Source of the DNA: Kiritimatiellia bacterium
GTDB lineage: Bacteria; Verrucomicrobiota; Kiritimatiellia; RFP12; DVOR01
Direction of reading: 5' to 3'
Assembly (NCBI GenBank): GCA_017457555.1
Contig: JAFTHG010000208.1
Span: 1-6,489, forward strand
Length of the DNA stretch: 6,489 nucleotides
The notes beneath the pieces were generated by a model. It searched no databases. It was not told where the DNA came from and saw only the letters and a program-made list of their open reading frames with translations. Made by a program: the position numbers and the translations under genes. Positions 4,982 through 6,489 of the stretch are shown here, piece by piece (position 1 is the first letter of the stretch; each line of letters opens with the position of its first letter).

Positions 4982-6331
4982 TGCTCGCAAGATGGTTTCC
5001 ATGGATTGATTTTCTGCTTCTAAAATGCCTTTCATCATATCAAGAATACTTTTGAGCACTTCCGCCTCCTGATTGAAGATGGCTGCAGCGGCATCTGCGG
5101 CTGCACGTGCTTTAGATGCGACGGCACCAACCTCAGCACCTTTGGCATTCTGCAATTGACCAATCTGCTGTGCGCTGAGATTCAACGCTTGACCGATGGC
5201 CCCCGTAATTTGGGTTGAGGCCTGACTTACCGTTGCTACAGCGCCCCAACGCTTAAACGCCGGATCATGCTGTGTAGCAGCCTGAATGAGATTGAAGTGT
5301 TGGGTTGCTGGCGTTTCCTGGAGTTGGTTGCGCCCTGCGATTGGAATTCCTGCCTGCTCCTGTAATTGATAGGCGCGTGCCGAAGTCGCCCGTGCCAATG
5401 CGGCAGTATCTCCCGGAGCGGCCTTAGCCAGGGTTTCATAACGGGTTGTTTGAGTTTTGAGGGCAGTACTGTAGTTGGTTCCGGTCGTTTCAACCTGTCG
5501 CAGAGCGGCATCAACAGCAGCCCGGTTTTCAGGCACCAGTGGATGTTGCTGAAAGGCTTCCTGTGCTGCGACAAGTTGTTCGCGTGCTTCCGTCAAGCGA
5601 TCTCGCGCCGCTGTCACTTCAGGTGCGGTTGATAAATTCGTTTTGAAGGTTTCCGCCTCTTGTGCGCCAAGCGCTTTAACCAATTGTTTGTCGGCAGCTG
5701 TAACAGTCTTATTCAGAGCTTTGGCATTCGCAGTGTCGAGTTTAACCTCTTGTGCATAGGCCTTTTGTGCTTCGGGTAAGCCTAACTGCTTCCCGATGGC
5801 ATCCTGTTTCAACTTTGCCGTGGTTGACAGCGTGAGGTTCGTTACCTGCATAGTCACAGAAATGGCACATGCCGTCAAGCCCATTGCCAAGGTGGAGTAG
5901 GCTGCAGAACGTTGGAGATCAATCTGTTGTTGTGTTGCAAGTCTGGCTTGTGCTGAAGCTGCTTTACGCATTGTTTTAGCAGCTTCACGTTCTTCTTGCG
6001 CGACACATGCCATTAGACGTAGAAGCGAATAGATGTCAAAGAGCGCTTCGGGTTCAGCAGTAACAAGGTTTTTCCCGGCAGTGGTCAGCGAATCTTCAAC
6101 AGCAGCCAATTTCTGATAGGCATGTTGCAGGGTTTCGGTGGATTCTTCTCGGGGTGGAGGTAAAGTACACTCGGTTGGCAATTGGAGTGTTTCTGCTTGA
6201 ACAACGAATACGGGGTCGCTTTCAGGTAAGGAGGGAAGATTCGGGAGGTTTTTTGCAGATGTGGTGCATTCTACCGGACCTTCATGGATATGTTCCACGG
6301 AATGATATGTAAAGGGAAGTGTATGAATCAT
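4979..6331 (-). CDS. Putative T3SS translocator, SctB (IpaC/SipC/YopD)-like, 450 aa
   Basis: Probably a secreted hydrophobic translocator that would help form the pore in the target membrane. The N terminus (1-65) is Pro/Ser/Thr-rich and disordered-looking, without a classical signal peptide. A helical stretch (about 66-142) includes SLLRLMACVAQEEREAAKTM (102-121). One hydrophobic segment follows at about 143-167. A long Ala/Gln/Glu coiled-coil region (about 172-320) comes next. The C-terminal part has ITGAIGQALNLSAQQIGQLQ (375-394), an Ala-rich stretch and the amphipathic end SILDMMKGILEAENQSMETI (428-447). A single membrane segment with this type of C terminus fits SctB rather than the two-segment SctE class. 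At 450 aa it is longer than YopD or IpaC. AAAGGAG with 6-bp spacing supports the start. No chaperone gene is seen. Another coiled-coil secreted effector is the main alternative. Confidence 0.7.
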   Translation of the reverse strand: MIHTLPFTYHSVEHIHEGPVECTTSAKNLPNLPSLPESDPVFVVQAETLQLPTECTLPPPREESTETLQHAYQKLAAVEDSLTTAGKNLVTAEPEALFDIYSLLRLMACVAQEEREAAKTMRKAASAQARLATQQQIDLQRSAAYSTLAMGLTACAISVTMQVTNLTLSTTAKLKQDAIGKQLGLPEAQKAYAQEVKLDTANAKALNKTVTAADKQLVKALGAQEAETFKTNLSTAPEVTAARDRLTEAREQLVAAQEAFQQHPLVPENRAAVDAALRQVETTGTNYSTALKTQTTRYETLAKAAPGDTAALARATSARAYQLQEQAGIPIAGRNQLQETPATQHFNLIQAATQHDPAFKRWGAVATVSQASTQITGAIGQALNLSAQQIGQLQNAKGAEVGAVASKARAAADAAAAIFNQEAEVLKSILDMMKGILEAENQSMETILRA

Positions 6332-6337
6332 TGTTAG

Positions 6338-6344
6338 CTCCTTT
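6338..6344 (-). promoter_or_regulatory. Ribosome binding site of the translocator-like gene
   Basis: On the - strand AAAGGAG lies six bases before ATG at 6331..6329. It sits in the 23-bp gap after the stop of the upstream gene. No promoter or terminator fits in this gap, so the gene is read through from upstream. Confidence 0.75.
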
Positions 6345-6354
6345 CATAGAAGAG

Positions 6355-6489
6355 TTACACCATCGTACCAATTCGGGCGCAAATCTCATCATGTGTTCGA
6401 GAATCGCATTCCAACATGCCAGAAAGCGCTGCTAATGTTGCTTGATGGGCATTTAAGAGTGTTTGTAACGCATCTTCATCATCTTCCAA
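6355..6489 (-). CDS. 3' end of an upstream operon gene, probably another family paralog (partial)
   Basis: The last 44 codons of a gene that enters from the right edge, ending in GCARIGTMV-like sequence (ICARIGTMV) and TAA at 6357..6355. The visible part, with DALQTLLNAHQATLAALSGM, lines up with the C-terminal motif helix of the small paralogs, especially IDLQTLVNAQD of the 183-aa protein: LQTL and NA match and spacing to the end is similar. It has two cysteines (C28 and C37 of the fragment). It is only 23 bp upstream of the translocator-like gene on the same strand, so it belongs to the operon. The match is short, so family membership is probable, not certain. Confidence 0.65.
   Translation of the reverse strand: MEDDEDALQTLLNAHQATLAALSGMLECDSRTHDEICARIGTMV

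Noticed and set aside
1..6489. CRISPR array, tRNA, rRNA, insertion sequence or attachment site
   Set aside because: No regularly spaced repeats, cloverleaf sequence, transposase frame or flanking direct repeats were seen on either strand.

Overview
The window has two unrelated parts that meet tail to tail. On the left, a leader of about 325 bp and one housekeeping gene, pnp (polynucleotide phosphorylase), lie on the + strand. On the right, a compact co-directional operon fills the - strand from the right edge to about 2569. It looks like a type III secretion system (T3SS) secreted-component cluster. The two parts are separated by one strong hairpin that can serve as a terminator in both directions.

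Organism: the PNPase is full length and bacterial, with complete catalytic, KH and S1 parts. Its wording in the conserved N-terminal block (GRFPGGFFKREQRPSEKE) recalls, from memory only, PVC-group bacteria of the Verrucomicrobiota/Lentisphaerota side. Some members of that group carry several diverged T3SS clusters, so a T3SS-like operon beside pnp fits. This is inference; no 16S gene or other marker is present. There is no rpsO next to pnp, unlike the common rpsO-pnp arrangement.

Layout: (1) 1-326 is a divergent intergenic region. It has a leftward ribosome binding site and promoter for a gene off the left edge, a perfect 16-bp GC palindrome, adjacent AT-rich inverted repeats, a rightward extended -10 promoter and a structured pnp leader with a hairpin just before the Shine-Dalgarno. 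(2) 327-2459 is pnp. (3) 2476-2509 is the terminator. (4) 6489 down to 2569 is a - strand operon of six genes with gaps of 2-23 bp. In transcription order these are a 3'-terminal fragment of a gene, a 450-aa protein resembling SctB/IpaC-type translocators, then small proteins of 190, 193, 183 and 222 aa.

The main discovery is that the four small proteins, and probably the fragment, form one strongly diverged tandem paralog family. Each has an N-terminal helix with an R-[AS]-x-x-L-E motif, a variable middle, and a C-terminal helix with a D-L-Q-x-L-x(2-3)-[RQ]-D-like motif that ends at the C terminus. This layout resembles EspA/SseB-type T3SS filament proteins. Four or five non-identical versions beside a single translocator would suggest a multi-subunit extracellular filament or tip. 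Apparatus genes, chaperones and the operon promoter are not in the window.
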